Positions 37,588 through 47,745 of a stretch of DNA of 64,000 bases are shown piece by piece. Under the pieces are notes generated by a model, which saw nothing but the letters and a program-made list of their open reading frames with translations, ran no database searches and was not told the origin of the DNA. Numbering within the stretch: position 1 is the stretch's first letter; every line of letters starts with the position of its first letter. A program made the position numbers and the translations under genes. The DNA lies in NCBI RefSeq assembly GCF_015999465.1, contig NZ_CP065534.1, positions 2,170,001 through 2,234,000 on the forward strand. The letters are read 5' to 3'. Origin of the DNA: Lonsdalea populi (GTDB lineage Bacteria > Pseudomonadota > Gammaproteobacteria > Enterobacterales > Enterobacteriaceae).

Positions 37588-39900
37588 TTACAGCAACCTG
37601 AAACGTTGGCTTTTCACCCGTTGCGAATCCAGACCAATCATCACATCGAAATCGCCCGGCTCGGCGACCTGCCGCATCTGCACGTTGTAGAACATCAGAT
37701 CCTGCGGCGTCACCGTAAAGCTGACGGTCTGAGTTTCGCCCGGCTGCAACATCACCTTGCGATATCCCCGCAGCTCTTTCACCGGACGGCTTATCGAAGC
37801 CACGACATCGTGCAGATACAGCTGCACGACGGTTTCCCCCGCACGCTTGCCGGTATTTTTCACGCTGACAGACGCGGTCAACGTACCGTTGCGCGGCATT
37901 ACCGGACGAGACAGGCGCACATCGGACACATCAAACGTGGTGTAGCTCAGCCCGTAGCCGAAGGGATAGAGCGGCCCGTTGGCCTCGTCATAATAGTGCG
38001 ACGTGTACTTGCCGGGATTCTCCGGGGTGTAAGGACGCCCCGTCGGCAAATAGTTGTAGTAAATCGGGATTTGCCCCACCGACCGAGGGAACGACATCGG
38101 CAGCTTGCCGGACGGGTTGTAGCCTCCGAACAGTACATCGGCGATGGCGTTGCCCCCCTCGGTGCCGCTGAACCAGGTTTCCAAGAGCGCATCCGCCTGC
38201 TGATCCTCCCACACCAGCGACAGTGGCCGCCCGTTCATCAGCACCAGCACCAGCGGCTTGCCGGTCTTCTTCAACACGTCGATCAGCGTTTTCTGGCTGT
38301 CCGGCAGCGTGATATTGGAACGGCTGGAGGCCTCGTGCGCCATCCCTTGCGCTTCGCCGACAACGGCGACGATGACGTCGGCCTGCTCTGCGGTTTTTAC
38401 CGCTTCATCCAGCATGGTCTGTGGGGAGCGCGGGTCCATTTTCACCGCCGCTTCATACTGGTTGAGATACTGGACGATGCCCGCATGGTCGGTCACATTC
38501 GCGCCTTTGGCATACAGCAAACGCGCCTTGTCGCCGACGACGTTGCGCATTCCCTGATAGACCGTGACCGACTGTGCGGCAACGCCTGCGGCCGACCAAC
38601 TGCCCATGATGTCGCGTTTGCTGTCCGCCAGCGGCCCGATAACCGCAATAGTGCCGCTTTTGGCTAACGGCAGGGTGTTGAGCCGATTTTTAAGCAGCAC
38701 CAGACTCTTACGTGCGACGTCGCGCGCTTCCAGCCGATGCAGGCGGCTTTCCGCGTTGGTGTCCGGCGGGTCAGACTCCGCCGCGCCCAGATGACGGTAC
38801 GGGTCCTGGAACAATCCCATATCGTATTTGACGTTCAGTACCTGACGGCAGGCGTCATCGATGTCGCGCTGGCTGACCGCCCCCGTTTTCACCAGCTCAG
38901 GCAGATAGCGGATGAAATACTCATCGCTCATGCTCATACCGATACCGGACTGCAACGCAATGCGCGAAGCATCGCGCGGGTCGGCCGCCACGCCGTGTTT
39001 GATCAGTTCTTTAATCGCGCCGTGGTCACTGACGGCGATCCCCGTAAAGTGCCACTGCTCGCGCAGTAAATCCTTCAGCAGCCAGCGGTTGGCCGTGGCC
39101 GGTACGCCGTTAATGCTGTTCAGCGAAACCATTACGCCGCCGCTGCCCGCATCAATGGCCGCTTTGTAAGGCGGCATGTAGTCCTGAAACATACGCTGCG
39201 GGCTCATATCGACGCTGTTGTAATCCCGTCCCCCTTCCACCGCGCCGTACAGCGCGAAGTGTTTGACGCTGGTCATCAGCGAATGACGCGACGTCAGATC
39301 ATCGCCCTGAAAGGCTTTCACCATGATCCGCGCGATGTCGGCCGTCAGCCAGGTATCTTCGCCGAACCCTTCAGATACCCGTCCCCAGCGAGGATCTCGG
39401 GTGATGTCGACCATCGGTGCCCAGGTCATATTGAGGCCGTCCTCGGTTGCTTCATAGGCGGAAACGCGCGCGGAGGTGGCGATGGCGGCCTTGTCCCAGG
39501 TGGAAGCCAGTCCCAGCCCGATCGGGAAGATGGTGCGTTGGCCGTGCACCACGTCGTAGGCGAAAAAGAGGGGGATCTTGAGGCGGCTGAGCTGCATCGC
39601 CTGATCCTGCATCGCCCGGATATCCTGGCGCGTGACGGTGTTGAAGATCGCACCGACCTGCCCCTTGCGGATCATCTCGCGAATGGCGGCCTTGGGATTA
39701 TCCGCGCCGACGCTAATCAAGCGGAGTTGGCCTATTTTTTCCTCCAGCGTCATTCTCTTCAGCAGATCATTGACGTAGGCATCACGCTGTGGCGAGGAAG
39801 CGGTTAATGCGGTCGGGGGTGTCGTCAGCGCCGGCGTTTGTGCGGCGGCGGGATGGCAAGCAATTCCTATTGCAATCGTCAGTGAAGTCAGCCATTTCAT
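37588..39900 (-). CDS. bglX: Periplasmic beta-glucosidase BglX (GH3)
   Basis: A 770-residue periplasmic glycoside hydrolase of family 3. ATG 39900 gives a signal peptide (MKWLTSLTIAIGIACHPAAA) and about the E. coli BglX length of 765. The frame itself opens at 39936. The nucleophile Asp lies in GIAVSDHGAIKEL. The GH3 C-terminal domain follows, then a fibronectin type III-like domain (VSVKNTGKRAGETVVQLYLH). It hydrolyses beta-linked glucosides such as cellobiose or aryl-glucosides from plant material. It is convergent with yohO. Confidence 0.95.
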   Translation of the reverse strand: MKWLTSLTIAIGIACHPAAAQTPALTTPPTALTASSPQRDAYVNDLLKRMTLEEKIGQLRLISVGADNPKAAIREMIRKGQVGAIFNTVTRQDIRAMQDQAMQLSRLKIPLFFAYDVVHGQRTIFPIGLGLASTWDKAAIATSARVSAYEATEDGLNMTWAPMVDITRDPRWGRVSEGFGEDTWLTADIARIMVKAFQGDDLTSRHSLMTSVKHFALYGAVEGGRDYNSVDMSPQRMFQDYMPPYKAAIDAGSGGVMVSLNSINGVPATANRWLLKDLLREQWHFTGIAVSDHGAIKELIKHGVAADPRDASRIALQSGIGMSMSDEYFIRYLPELVKTGAVSQRDIDDACRQVLNVKYDMGLFQDPYRHLGAAESDPPDTNAESRLHRLEARDVARKSLVLLKNRLNTLPLAKSGTIAVIGPLADSKRDIMGSWSAAGVAAQSVTVYQGMRNVVGDKARLLYAKGANVTDHAGIVQYLNQYEAAVKMDPRSPQTMLDEAVKTAEQADVIVAVVGEAQGMAHEASSRSNITLPDSQKTLIDVLKKTGKPLVLVLMNGRPLSLVWEDQQADALLETWFSGTEGGNAIADVLFGGYNPSGKLPMSFPRSVGQIPIYYNYLPTGRPYTPENPGKYTSHYYDEANGPLYPFGYGLSYTTFDVSDVRLSRPVMPRNGTLTASVSVKNTGKRAGETVVQLYLHDVVASISRPVKELRGYRKVMLQPGETQTVSFTVTPQDLMFYNVQMRQVAEPGDFDVMIGLDSQRVKSQRFRLL

Positions 39901-40222
39901 TATGTTTACGGACCTAATCAATCCCGTTTCAGTCACGCGTGCCAGAACTCAGGATACAGTTGGGGACAGCGGAGTCATCGGCTTTTCCTCCCGAACGATC
40001 GGAGGCGATGTTCCAACCTAGCTAGCTTATGAACAATGCGGTTTTTCCGCGCTTAATCATAGTTGATTTCAATACGAAATTTTATCGGGTTGTAGGATAA
40101 GCAGGAGAATTTACCCGAAAAACAGCGTGTAATGACCAGGAAAGTATGAATGGGGAGAACGTAAGAAAGTATGTCGCCCGACCGACGCCGGGCGACAGGC
40201 TCAGAAAGAAAACCGCAGGGGA
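39901..40222. other. Intergenic region between bglX and the aminotransferase
   Basis: No gene is seen. It should hold the bglX promoter. GTCGCCCG / CGGGCGAC (40173-40180 with 40189-40196) forms a hairpin just past the aminotransferase stop, a possible terminator without a T run. Confidence 0.45.
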
Positions 40223-41563
40223 TTAACGACGGGCGTGCGTCAGCGCGTTATCCAGCGCGCCGACCACCCAGTCGATGTCTTGCATCTGGAACGCCAGCGG
40301 TGGACGCAGCTTGAGGACGTTGCCATATGGCCCCGCGACGGAGGTCAGTACCCGCTCTTCGCGCAGGTGTTCGATTACCGCGAGCGCCAGCGGTTTGTCC
40401 GCCGTTTTGTTCTCCCGGTCGCTGACCAGTTCAAAGCCGATAAACAGCCCCGCGCCGCGCACGTCGCCGACGCACTCATGACGCTGCGCCATTGCCGCCA
40501 GCTCTTGCTTGAGCCGCGCACCGACGGTTTTACTGTGCTCTTGTAAGCCTTCATCACGAATCACGTTCAATACCGCCTGCGCGGCGGCCATTGACACCGG
40601 GTTGCCGCCGAAAGTGTTGAAATACGGGATCTCATCGCTAAAAGCGGCCAGTACGTCGGCCTTTGCAAACAGCCCCGAAACCGGAATGCCGTTCCCCATC
40701 GGTTTCCCCATCGTCACGATATCCGGCACGACGTCATGGCGCGCAAAGCCCCAGAACGTGTCGCCGGTACGGGCAAACCCCGGTTGAACCTCATCCGCGA
40801 TGAAAATACCGCCGTTGGCGTGCACGACGTCGATGGCGGGTTGCAGAAAACCGACCGGGTCCGGCAATACGCCGTCCGATGAAAAAATGGAGTCGGCCAG
40901 AAAACCAGCGAACTTGATGCCGTGAGCGGCCATATCATCAATCTGTTTCTGAATTTCGTTGGCGAACCAGACGCCCAGATCCGGCGCGTTGATCCGGTAG
41001 CGATCCGGCGCAGGCACCAGACGCGTAGTCGACGCCAGCGGCTGACCGCTGCCGAGTGCTGGAGACGCCCCGGAGGTCAGATCGCTGGTGCCGTGGTACG
41101 CCTCCTGACTGACGATGATCCCGGTGCCGCCGCTGTAGGCGCGCGCCACGCGGATGGCCAGATCGTTAGCCTCAGAGCCGGTACACATGTACATAGCTTT
41201 GGTAATGTCGGGCGGCAGGGTCGTCAGCAGGTCTTCGGTGTAGTCCAGAATCCGCTCGTGAAGGTAACGGGTATGGGTATTCAACTGGCTCATCTGCTGT
41301 TGCACCGCGTCGATCACGGCGGGATGGCAATGGCCGATACTGGCGACGTTGTTGTAGACATCCAAATACTGTTTGCCGCTGGCATCCCACAGGTACTGGC
41401 CTTCGCCGCGTACCAGATGCACCGGATTGCGGTAGAACAGGCGGTAGGATTCACCGAGCACTTGGCTGCGTTTGTTGGTAAGTTGGCGGATATCCTGACT
41501 CAGCGCGTCGGCGTGTTCCGCCCGAAAGCTGTTGGTATCCATGATGGTTGAACGTGTCGCCAT
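40223..41563 (-). CDS. Class III PLP-dependent aminotransferase
   Basis: A 446-residue pyridoxal-phosphate enzyme of the ornithine/AGXT2/GabT fold group. The Asp that binds the PLP ring is in FIADEVQPGFARTG, and the Schiff-base Lys is in IVTMGKPMGNG. The phosphate loop CTGSEANDLAIRVARAYSGG is intact. The closest general family is the ethanolamine-phosphate/5-phosphohydroxylysine phospho-lyase and AGXT2-like group, so it might be an aminotransferase or a phospho-lyase. The substrate cannot be told from sequence. The start at 41563 has an excellent AGGGGAG site. The frame opens to 41680. It is divergent from a DeoR-family regulator that probably controls it. Confidence 0.85.
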   Translation of the reverse strand: MATRSTIMDTNSFRAEHADALSQDIRQLTNKRSQVLGESYRLFYRNPVHLVRGEGQYLWDASGKQYLDVYNNVASIGHCHPAVIDAVQQQMSQLNTHTRYLHERILDYTEDLLTTLPPDITKAMYMCTGSEANDLAIRVARAYSGGTGIIVSQEAYHGTSDLTSGASPALGSGQPLASTTRLVPAPDRYRINAPDLGVWFANEIQKQIDDMAAHGIKFAGFLADSIFSSDGVLPDPVGFLQPAIDVVHANGGIFIADEVQPGFARTGDTFWGFARHDVVPDIVTMGKPMGNGIPVSGLFAKADVLAAFSDEIPYFNTFGGNPVSMAAAQAVLNVIRDEGLQEHSKTVGARLKQELAAMAQRHECVGDVRGAGLFIGFELVSDRENKTADKPLALAVIEHLREERVLTSVAGPYGNVLKLRPPLAFQMQDIDWVVGALDNALTHARR

Positions 41564-41663
41564 AACTACTCCCCTGAAAAATGGACCGTGGATCAGGTGC
41601 ACACCGCCGGCTGCAGAGCCGCTTAACACCATCCGGTAGAAGCCACTGTATACCAAAAGCAAT

Positions 41664-41900
41664 AAAATACACAAACGCAAAAATATGCACTATTTTGGTG
41701 CCAGTGAGTGCACGGCGACGCCCTTTGGCATCCGCTTTTTCGAGTTTTATTTAGAAGAGAACTACGCTTAGTTTGTGCATTTGTCCTGAGTCAGGGTCAA
41801 CATGTATGATTCACGGCGGCTATATGATTGAAACACAGAGGACGTCTGAACGCACGGCCTTCGTGACACAACACCCAAATATGCACAAAAATACACAACC
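41664..41900. promoter_or_regulatory. Repeated operator-like motifs between aminotransferase and DeoR genes
   Basis: Five related elements around AAATA(T/C)(G/A)CACAAA, or its complement TTTGTGCATTT, occur here. They are AAAATACACAAAC at 41664-41676, AAATATGCACTATT at 41681-41694, GTTTGTGCATTTGT at 41771-41784, and a tandem pair in 41877-41900 (AAATATGCACAA then AAATACACAACC). The spread over about 240 bp between divergent genes is what a looping DeoR-family repressor uses. Confidence 0.6.
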
Positions 41901-42116
41901 TTATTCTATGGACTCTTCATTACACCTTAAATGATCGGCAAAACGGCGGCAGGAACCCTGAAATAGGAGAGTGAAAACGTGCCTTAAATGATATTGTGCG
42001 ACCGCCGGATCGGCGCATTATACGGCGTTCCATACGGCTTATCCGGCGCAATGGCGGAAGCTTCCCGCTCATTGTCGACACCATCAATGAGTGTATTACC
42101 CTCAGGAAAAAATCTC

Positions 42117-42893
42117 ATGTTAGAAGAAACACGGTTGCACCGTATTCGTGCATTATTGTCAACGTTAAACCGGGTCAGTACAGAGCAGATTATTCAACAT
42201 CTCGGCGTTTCACGCGAAACGGTCAGGCGGGACATTCTTAAACTCGAAGCCCGGGGCATGCTGCGACGCGTACACGGAGGGATCGTCGCCACCGGTCCCG
42301 AGCCGGAACCGCCTTTATCCATACGCCGTGCGGTTCGAGAAAAAGAGAAGCAGGCCATAGCCCGCGCGGCGGTGCAGCAGCTTCAGCCGGGACAAACTCT
42401 TTTCGTCGATGCCGGCAGCACCACCACACTGCTCGCGGACGAGCTGCTGTCTATGCCGAGCATGACCGTCATCACCAACAGCCTGAACGTCGCCCTCAAA
42501 CTGACCGAGCAGGAAGCCGAAGACCGTCTGCTGCACGAGGTAATTCTGCTGGGAGGCCACGTCGGCGCTTCCATTCAGGCCACCAACGGCGCGCAAACGG
42601 CCAACGAGTTGCGACGCTACCGGGCCGATGTCGCCCTAATATCGCCGGTCGGCATCTCCAGCGCTGCGGGCGCCAGCAGCTTCTCTCACACCGAGGCGGC
42701 GATCGCGAGCGCGATGATCGAATATGCCACGACTGCCATCATCCTGGCCGATCACACCAAAATCGGGGTCACCAGCCGTGTGGTTTATGCCCCGATATCA
42801 CAAATCGATATGGTGGTCACCGACGCCGCCGCCGAGTTCAACCGTGACTGTTCCGCCCTGAAGGAAATCTGCCAGCAGGTGATCCTCGCCTGA
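42117..42893 (+). CDS. DeoR-family transcriptional regulator
   Basis: A 258-residue DeoR-type regulator. The N-terminal helix-turn-helix (RLHRIRALLSTLNRVSTEQI; VSRETVRRDILKLEARG) is followed by the DeoRC sensor domain with LFVDAGSTTTLLADEL and VITNSLNVALKL. It resembles a sugar-phosphate binding domain. The start at 42117 follows CAGGAAAA; the frame opens from 41988. Divergent from the class III aminotransferase, separated by 550 bp that hold repeated motifs. It is probably a local repressor released by a phosphorylated or amino-sugar-like metabolite, unknown here. Confidence 0.88.
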   Translation: MLEETRLHRIRALLSTLNRVSTEQIIQHLGVSRETVRRDILKLEARGMLRRVHGGIVATGPEPEPPLSIRRAVREKEKQAIARAAVQQLQPGQTLFVDAGSTTTLLADELLSMPSMTVITNSLNVALKLTEQEAEDRLLHEVILLGGHVGASIQATNGAQTANELRRYRADVALISPVGISSAAGASSFSHTEAAIASAMIEYATTAIILADHTKIGVTSRVVYAPISQIDMVVTDAAAEFNRDCSALKEICQQVILA

Positions 42894-43020
42894 TGCAGCT
42901 CGGACGGCCCGTTGCCGCATTGTGTTGTCTGCGGGCGTGAGGCATAGTGAATCCCGGTTTCACTCCACCCGCGACACCGATACTCCAAACCCGAACGCTA
43001 TCTGCCTGTGAGGTTCCGCC

Positions 43021-43707
43021 ATGTATCAGCTGTATATCGCCAATAAAAATTACTCGTCTTGGTCGTTACGCCCGTGGGTGCTGTTACAAGAGCTCAATAT
43101 TCCGTTCGAGGAGACGCTGGTGCCTTTTTCCCCCGGCATCAGTCAGCCCGCGTTCAAGACGTTTTCGCCGTCAGGTAAGGTGCCCTGTCTCGTCGATGGC
43201 GATCTTACCGTTTGGGATTCGCTGGCTATCACGGAATATCTGACGGAACGCCATGCGGACGTCTGGCCAGGCGATGCCGCCGCACGTGCCTGGGCGCGGT
43301 GCGCCTCAGCGGAAATGCATTCAGGATTTTCCACCCTGCGCGAAGTGTGTGGGATGAACTGCGGTATTCGCGTCACGCTGCATGAGATCACGCCGGCGCT
43401 GCAGCGCGATCTAGAACGGTTGAATCAGCTGTGGGAAGAGGGGTTGACCCGGTTCGAGGGGCCGTTCCTGGCCGGCGCGCAGTTCAGCGCTGTCGACGCC
43501 TTTTACGCGCCGGTGGTCTTTCGCATCCGAACCTATGGGCTGCCGTTGACGCCGCTGGCGACGCAGTACTACACCACCCTGCTGGCACTCCCGGCTATGC
43601 AGCAGTGGCTGGAACAAGCCCAGCTAGAACCGTGGCGTGAGCAGGAGCACGAAGCGACATGGGAGAAATACGGCACGCTGGAGCAGGATGAACGCACGGT
43701 CGACTGA
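43021..43707 (+). CDS. Glutathione S-transferase family protein
   Basis: A 228-residue glutathione transferase. The N-terminal thioredoxin-like domain (residues 1-80) contains NYSSWSLRPW, with the Ser that activates glutathione in many bacterial zeta/theta-type enzymes, and the cis-Pro KVPCLVDG. A helical C-terminal domain ends near residue 210. The start follows a GAGG site. It may detoxify electrophiles or act on a ring-fission intermediate. The substrate is unknown. It is not obviously part of an operon with the flanking genes. Confidence 0.88.
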   Translation: MYQLYIANKNYSSWSLRPWVLLQELNIPFEETLVPFSPGISQPAFKTFSPSGKVPCLVDGDLTVWDSLAITEYLTERHADVWPGDAAARAWARCASAEMHSGFSTLREVCGMNCGIRVTLHEITPALQRDLERLNQLWEEGLTRFEGPFLAGAQFSAVDAFYAPVVFRIRTYGLPLTPLATQYYTTLLALPAMQQWLEQAQLEPWREQEHEATWEKYGTLEQDERTVD

Positions 43708-43735
43708 TAACGCTTGACCGCCCGAACGGCGGAGA

Positions 43736-44695
43736 CTACTCCGCCGACGTCAACGCGATATCCGTTGAAGACCGCTGAGGCGAGCTTTGGGCAATCGCCT
43801 TCTGTTTTTTATAGCTTAATGCGGCGGGCGGCACCGGACTGATCTTACCGCTCTCCAGCCAATTACGCAGCCGGTTGGCATCGGCGAAGTGGGTATATTT
43901 ACCGTAAGCATCCAACACCACCAGCGCCACCGGCCGTTGATTAATGACCGTCCTCATCACCAGACAGTGACCGGCCTCATTGGTAAAACCCGTTTTGGTT
44001 AGTTGAATGTTCCAGTCGGGGCGGTAGACCAGATGGTTGGTATTACGGAACGGCAACGTATAGGCCGGATGAGCGAAGGTCACCATTTTCTCGTGCGTGG
44101 TGCTCAGTTGACTGAGCATCGGATATTGTCGGCTGGCCGCCAGCAGCCTGGTCAGGTCGCGCGCCGTAGACACGTTTTCCGTCGACAGCCCGGTCGGTTC
44201 CACATAATAGGTATGCATCATGCCCAGCGAGCGGGCTTTGGCGTTCATTGCGGTAATGAACGCCTTGTAACCGCCGCGGTAATGATGGGCCAGCGTGGCG
44301 GCCGCCCGGTTTTCGGAGGACATCAGCGCCAGCAGCAGCAGGTCATGACGGCTCGCTTCGCTGCCGAGACGCACGCGGGAATAGACCCCCTGCATCTCTT
44401 TCGTTTGGCTGATATCTACCGTCAGCATTTCGTCGAACGGCTGATTGGCGTCCAGCACCACCAGCGCCGTCATCAGTTTGCTGACGGAGGCGATCGGCAC
44501 CACCACATCCGGATTGCTTGAATACAGCACCTGGTTATTCAGTAAGTCGACCACCATCGCGCTGCCGGAGGCGATCTCCTGATGCGAAGCGGCCGATGAG
44601 GCAACCACCGATTTGGCCGCCGCAGGCGAGGCGACCCAGACCGATGCGGACGTCAGCACCAGACTCAAAAGCGAAATCTGTATTTTGTTATTCAT
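43736..44695 (-). CDS. pbpG: D-alanyl-D-alanine endopeptidase PBP7 (PbpG)
   Basis: A 319-residue periplasmic penicillin-binding protein. The signal peptide ends near ASPAAA. The three active-site motifs are SVSK (SxxK), SEN (SxN) and KTG, in the correct order. The family cuts D-Ala-mDAP cross-links. In E. coli pbpG also lies near bglX, although dld is missing here. Confidence 0.94.
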   Translation of the reverse strand: MNNKIQISLLSLVLTSASVWVASPAAAKSVVASSAASHQEIASGSAMVVDLLNNQVLYSSNPDVVVPIASVSKLMTALVVLDANQPFDEMLTVDISQTKEMQGVYSRVRLGSEASRHDLLLLALMSSENRAAATLAHHYRGGYKAFITAMNAKARSLGMMHTYYVEPTGLSTENVSTARDLTRLLAASRQYPMLSQLSTTHEKMVTFAHPAYTLPFRNTNHLVYRPDWNIQLTKTGFTNEAGHCLVMRTVINQRPVALVVLDAYGKYTHFADANRLRNWLESGKISPVPPAALSYKKQKAIAQSSPQRSSTDIALTSAE

Positions 44696-45014
44696 TATTC
44701 AGTAGCTTATAAATTGATTTGGCGGAAAAAGTTCGGGACGACCCGGGCATTATAGTTGCGGCCCTCACCCTGCGCATCCGGACAGCGGTAAAAGCTTTGT
44801 GACAAAGTTTAACAGGCTATCGCGCGGCGGATCGCCGCATTCAGAAAGAGATTACGCTGGCATGCCCGGACGCATCCCGATAACATCACGCCCCGGCGGC
44901 ATCGTCATTTTTTCGCCCGAGGTCGTCACGAACGATCGATTGTCATTGTTGTTGCGATAGTTAATAATTTATCTCAATAAGGTTAATTTCTTCTCATTAC
45001 TAGTGGATTGCTTT
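44696..45014. other. Divergent promoter region of pbpG and queH
   Basis: About 320 bp without a supported gene. It must hold both promoters. The right half is AT-rich (TTAATAATTTATCTCAATAA, 44961-44980). No known operator was recognised. Confidence 0.4.
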
Positions 45015-45692
45015 ATGTCCAATGCACACCCCGTCAAAACCTTCGAACGCCCGAAACTTGAGCTGCCTAACGAGGCGGATAAGCTGTTGCTTCATTCCTG
45101 CTGCGCCCCCTGTTCCGGCGAAGTGATGGAGGCGTTGAGCGCTTCCGGCATTGATTACACGATCTTTTTCTATAACCCGAACATTCATCCTCAGCGGGAG
45201 TACCTGATCCGCAAAGAGGAAAACATTCGCTTCGCCGAAAAACACGGCGTACCGTTCGTCGACGCCGACTACGATGCGGATAACTGGTTTGAGCGTGCGA
45301 AAGGGATGGAGTGGGAACCGGAGCGCGGCGAACGCTGCACCATGTGCTTTGATATGCGGTTTGAACGCGCGGCGCTGTACGCGCATGAAAACGGCTTTCG
45401 CGCCATCAGTAGCTCGCTCGGCATCTCCCGCTGGAAAAACATGCAGCAGGTCAATCAGTGCGGGATCAACGCGGCGCAAAAATACCCTGACGTGGTGTAC
45501 TGGGATTACAACTGGCGCAAACAGGGCGGCTCGGCGCGTATGGTTGAAATCAGCAAGCAGGAGCGCTTCTACCAGCAGGAGTACTGCGGCTGCATTTATT
45601 CGCTGCGCGATGCCAATAAACACCGTAAATCACAGGGGCGGGATATCATCCGCATCGGGAAATTGTTTTACGGCGACGAGCCCGCTTCCTGA
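45015..45692 (+). CDS. queH: Epoxyqueuosine reductase QueH
   Basis: A 225-residue enzyme that reduces epoxyqueuosine to queuosine at position 34 of tRNAs. It is the non-B12 alternative to QueG. The family Cys pairs are present: [10 protein letters not shown] near the N-terminus, RCTMCFDMR, and EYCGCIYSL near the C-terminus. They bind an iron-sulfur cluster and iron. The start could be 45003; I prefer ATG 45015 ([10 protein letters not shown]). The upstream ribosome site is weak. Confidence 0.9.
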   Translation: MSNAHPVKTFERPKLELPNEADKLLLHSCCAPCSGEVMEALSASGIDYTIFFYNPNIHPQREYLIRKEENIRFAEKHGVPFVDADYDADNWFERAKGMEWEPERGERCTMCFDMRFERAALYAHENGFRAISSSLGISRWKNMQQVNQCGINAAQKYPDVVYWDYNWRKQGGSARMVEISKQERFYQQEYCGCIYSLRDANKHRKSQGRDIIRIGKLFYGDEPAS

Positions 45693-45792
45693 TGCGTCCG
45701 GCATTCCCCGTGATGCCCAGCTAGCGTGTAAATCGATGGTCAAAAGTCCCCGCGCTGCTCGAACGAGAGCAGTGCGCTTTCAGTCCGATAAA

Positions 45793-46332
45793 CTAATACC
45801 CCAATAAGTGACGGTAAGAGCGACATTCAATATTATCCAGCTGTAATCCCAACCTCAGCGCACATTCCTGACATTTCTCTCCCAGCTCATCTAATTCTGA
45901 TTCATGCTCCGTCATACAGGATATTCCGACGTAATGACCCAGCGACTCGATATAATCCAGCGTGATTTGAAAAGTATCTAAAAAATAAATACTTCGGGTT
46001 TTATTCACTTCAAATACCTGCTGGAATCCCAGCGTTTTCAGCATACTGTCCGTGCGTTCAAACGACTCCACGTTAACCGTCTCGCTGCAGCCGGTGCGCG
46101 GCCCTCTGACGATCCACAGCTTGATGCCGGACGGCACCATACATCGTAATAACATGCTGATATTTTTATGACTTAACGATTGCTCCGCCGTGTCGTAATA
46201 GATATCGCTTTCTTTATTTTCGAAAACGAAAGACTCAGGATGATGGCTGAATAATCTTTCGCGAAAAGCGGCAATATCCTGAATGCTGAACTTTAATGCA
46301 ACCTCATATTTTCCTCTGAAATGTTCAATCAC
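45793..46332 (-). CDS. cyaB: Class IV adenylate cyclase (CyaB-like), probable pseudoenzyme
   Basis: A 179-residue CYTH-fold protein that aligns end to end with Aeromonas and Yersinia class IV adenylate cyclase, from N-terminal HFRGKYEV to C-terminal RSYRHLLGY. In those enzymes ATP and metal are held by Glu10, Glu12, Lys14, Arg63, Lys76, Lys111, Arg113, Asp126 and Glu136. Here Glu10, Lys14, Arg63, Lys111, Arg113 and Asp126 remain. Position 12 is Ala, 76 is Arg and 136 is Gly. Two metal-binding glutamates are therefore missing. I infer weak or lost cyclase activity. It may bind phosphorylated ligands instead. The GTG start at 46332 follows GGAGA. Confidence 0.85.
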   Translation of the reverse strand: MIEHFRGKYEVALKFSIQDIAAFRERLFSHHPESFVFENKESDIYYDTAEQSLSHKNISMLLRCMVPSGIKLWIVRGPRTGCSETVNVESFERTDSMLKTLGFQQVFEVNKTRSIYFLDTFQITLDYIESLGHYVGISCMTEHESELDELGEKCQECALRLGLQLDNIECRSYRHLLGY

Positions 46333-46717
46333 TGGCTTTCTCCGTTACAGGCAACCCTGGCTAGAAAATCATTCCCGGAAAGAAATGTGTTTTAATTAAT
46401 TTGTTCATTGCGGCATTGCCATGGATAACAGCGGTAGATAACTGCAAATGCCTTATTTCAGGCTAAAATTGACGAAAAAAAAGCGGCGTTGTCCCCACGT
46501 CGAGTAAGGCATGGAAACAAGCGGTTGCAATGGCGCTTTTGAACGCGCTATAAATGTCGCGGCTATTATCAACAAAAGTCTGACTTTGCGCTAATGACGT
46601 CTGGATCTAACGACTCGCGCGGTATGCCCTATCGTGAGAAAGGGCGAATGACGTCATCTCCGGGGGCAAACGCCACGCCCCAGGGCGGAAAAAGACTCGC
46701 CGGCAGGCGGGAGAGGA
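46333..46717. other. Intergenic region between cyaB-like gene and dusC
   Basis: About 385 bp, no supported gene. Promoter of the cyaB-like gene and the 3' end of dusC lie here. A run of A at 46474-46481 and several short repeats were seen, with no clear pattern. Confidence 0.4.
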
Positions 46718-47653
46718 TTAATGCGTGGCGTCGATAGCGCGGGCTATCGCGCCGGAAGACGTCAGCGCGCGCACTTCGGCGAACAGTCCGGCGGCTTCGT
46801 CATACTCTTTGCGCAGATAGCCCAGCCACTGTTTGATGCGTGCAACATGATACATGCCGGTATCACCTTGCTTTTCTAGCCTGACATATTTTTGCAGCAG
46901 CAGGACCACGTCCGTCCACGGCATCCGGGGTTCATTGTATTTGATGACCCGGCTCAGGTTGGGGACGTTTAACGCCCCGCGCCCCAGCATCACCGAATCA
47001 CATCCCGTTGCCAGCATGCAGGCCTGCGCGCTGGCATAATCCCAGATTTCGCCGTTGGCGATCACCGGGATGGTCAGCCGCTGACGAATCTCGCCGATGG
47101 CGTCCCAGTTGATGCGTTCCGCCCGATAGCCGTCCTCTTTGGTGCGTCCATGTACCGCCAGTTCGGTGGCGCCTGCCTGCTGCACGGCATCGGCGATTTC
47201 GAAGCGATGGCTGTCCGACGCCCAGCCCAGGCGGACTTTCGCCGTCACCGGCATCGTCTCCGGCACCGCAGCGCGCATCGCTTTGACGCCCTGATAAATC
47301 AGCTCCGGATCTTTGAGCAACGTGGCCCCGCCGCCGCTGCCGTTCACCAACTTCGACGGACAGCCGCAGTTCAGATCGACGCCGTAGGAGCCTAGCTCCA
47401 CCGCCCGGGCCGCATTTTCGGCCAGCCAGTGTGGATACTGCCCCAACAGCTGAACGCGCACCCGCGTCCCCGACGGCGTGCGGCTGGCATGATGCAGCTC
47501 CGGACACAGGCGGTAAAAGGATTTGACCGGCAACCGCTGATCGACCACGCGCAGGAATTCCGTAATGCAAAGATCGTAGTCATTCACTTCAGTCAGCAGT
47601 TCACGGACCAGAGAGTCCAACACCCCTTCCATCGGGGCCAGCAGCACGCGCAT
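46718..47653 (-). CDS. dusC: tRNA-dihydrouridine(16) synthase DusC
   Basis: A 311-residue flavoenzyme that reduces U16 in the D-loop of tRNA using FMN and NADPH. The TIM-barrel start [17 protein letters not shown] and the active-site Cys in DLNCGCPSK are present, with the FMN phosphate segment [10 protein letters not shown]. Length and sequence fit DusC (E. coli 315) rather than DusA or DusB. It is upstream of no partner here. Confidence 0.94.
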   Translation of the reverse strand: MRVLLAPMEGVLDSLVRELLTEVNDYDLCITEFLRVVDQRLPVKSFYRLCPELHHASRTPSGTRVRVQLLGQYPHWLAENAARAVELGSYGVDLNCGCPSKLVNGSGGGATLLKDPELIYQGVKAMRAAVPETMPVTAKVRLGWASDSHRFEIADAVQQAGATELAVHGRTKEDGYRAERINWDAIGEIRQRLTIPVIANGEIWDYASAQACMLATGCDSVMLGRGALNVPNLSRVIKYNEPRMPWTDVVLLLQKYVRLEKQGDTGMYHVARIKQWLGYLRKEYDEAAGLFAEVRALTSSGAIARAIDATH

Positions 47654-47745
47654 AGTTATTATTCAGCTCACATCCACATCGGCACGCAATGGTACTGTCA
47701 GCGGACAAGCCAACGCAACGGAAAACACAGCTCCGCACGGCTATC

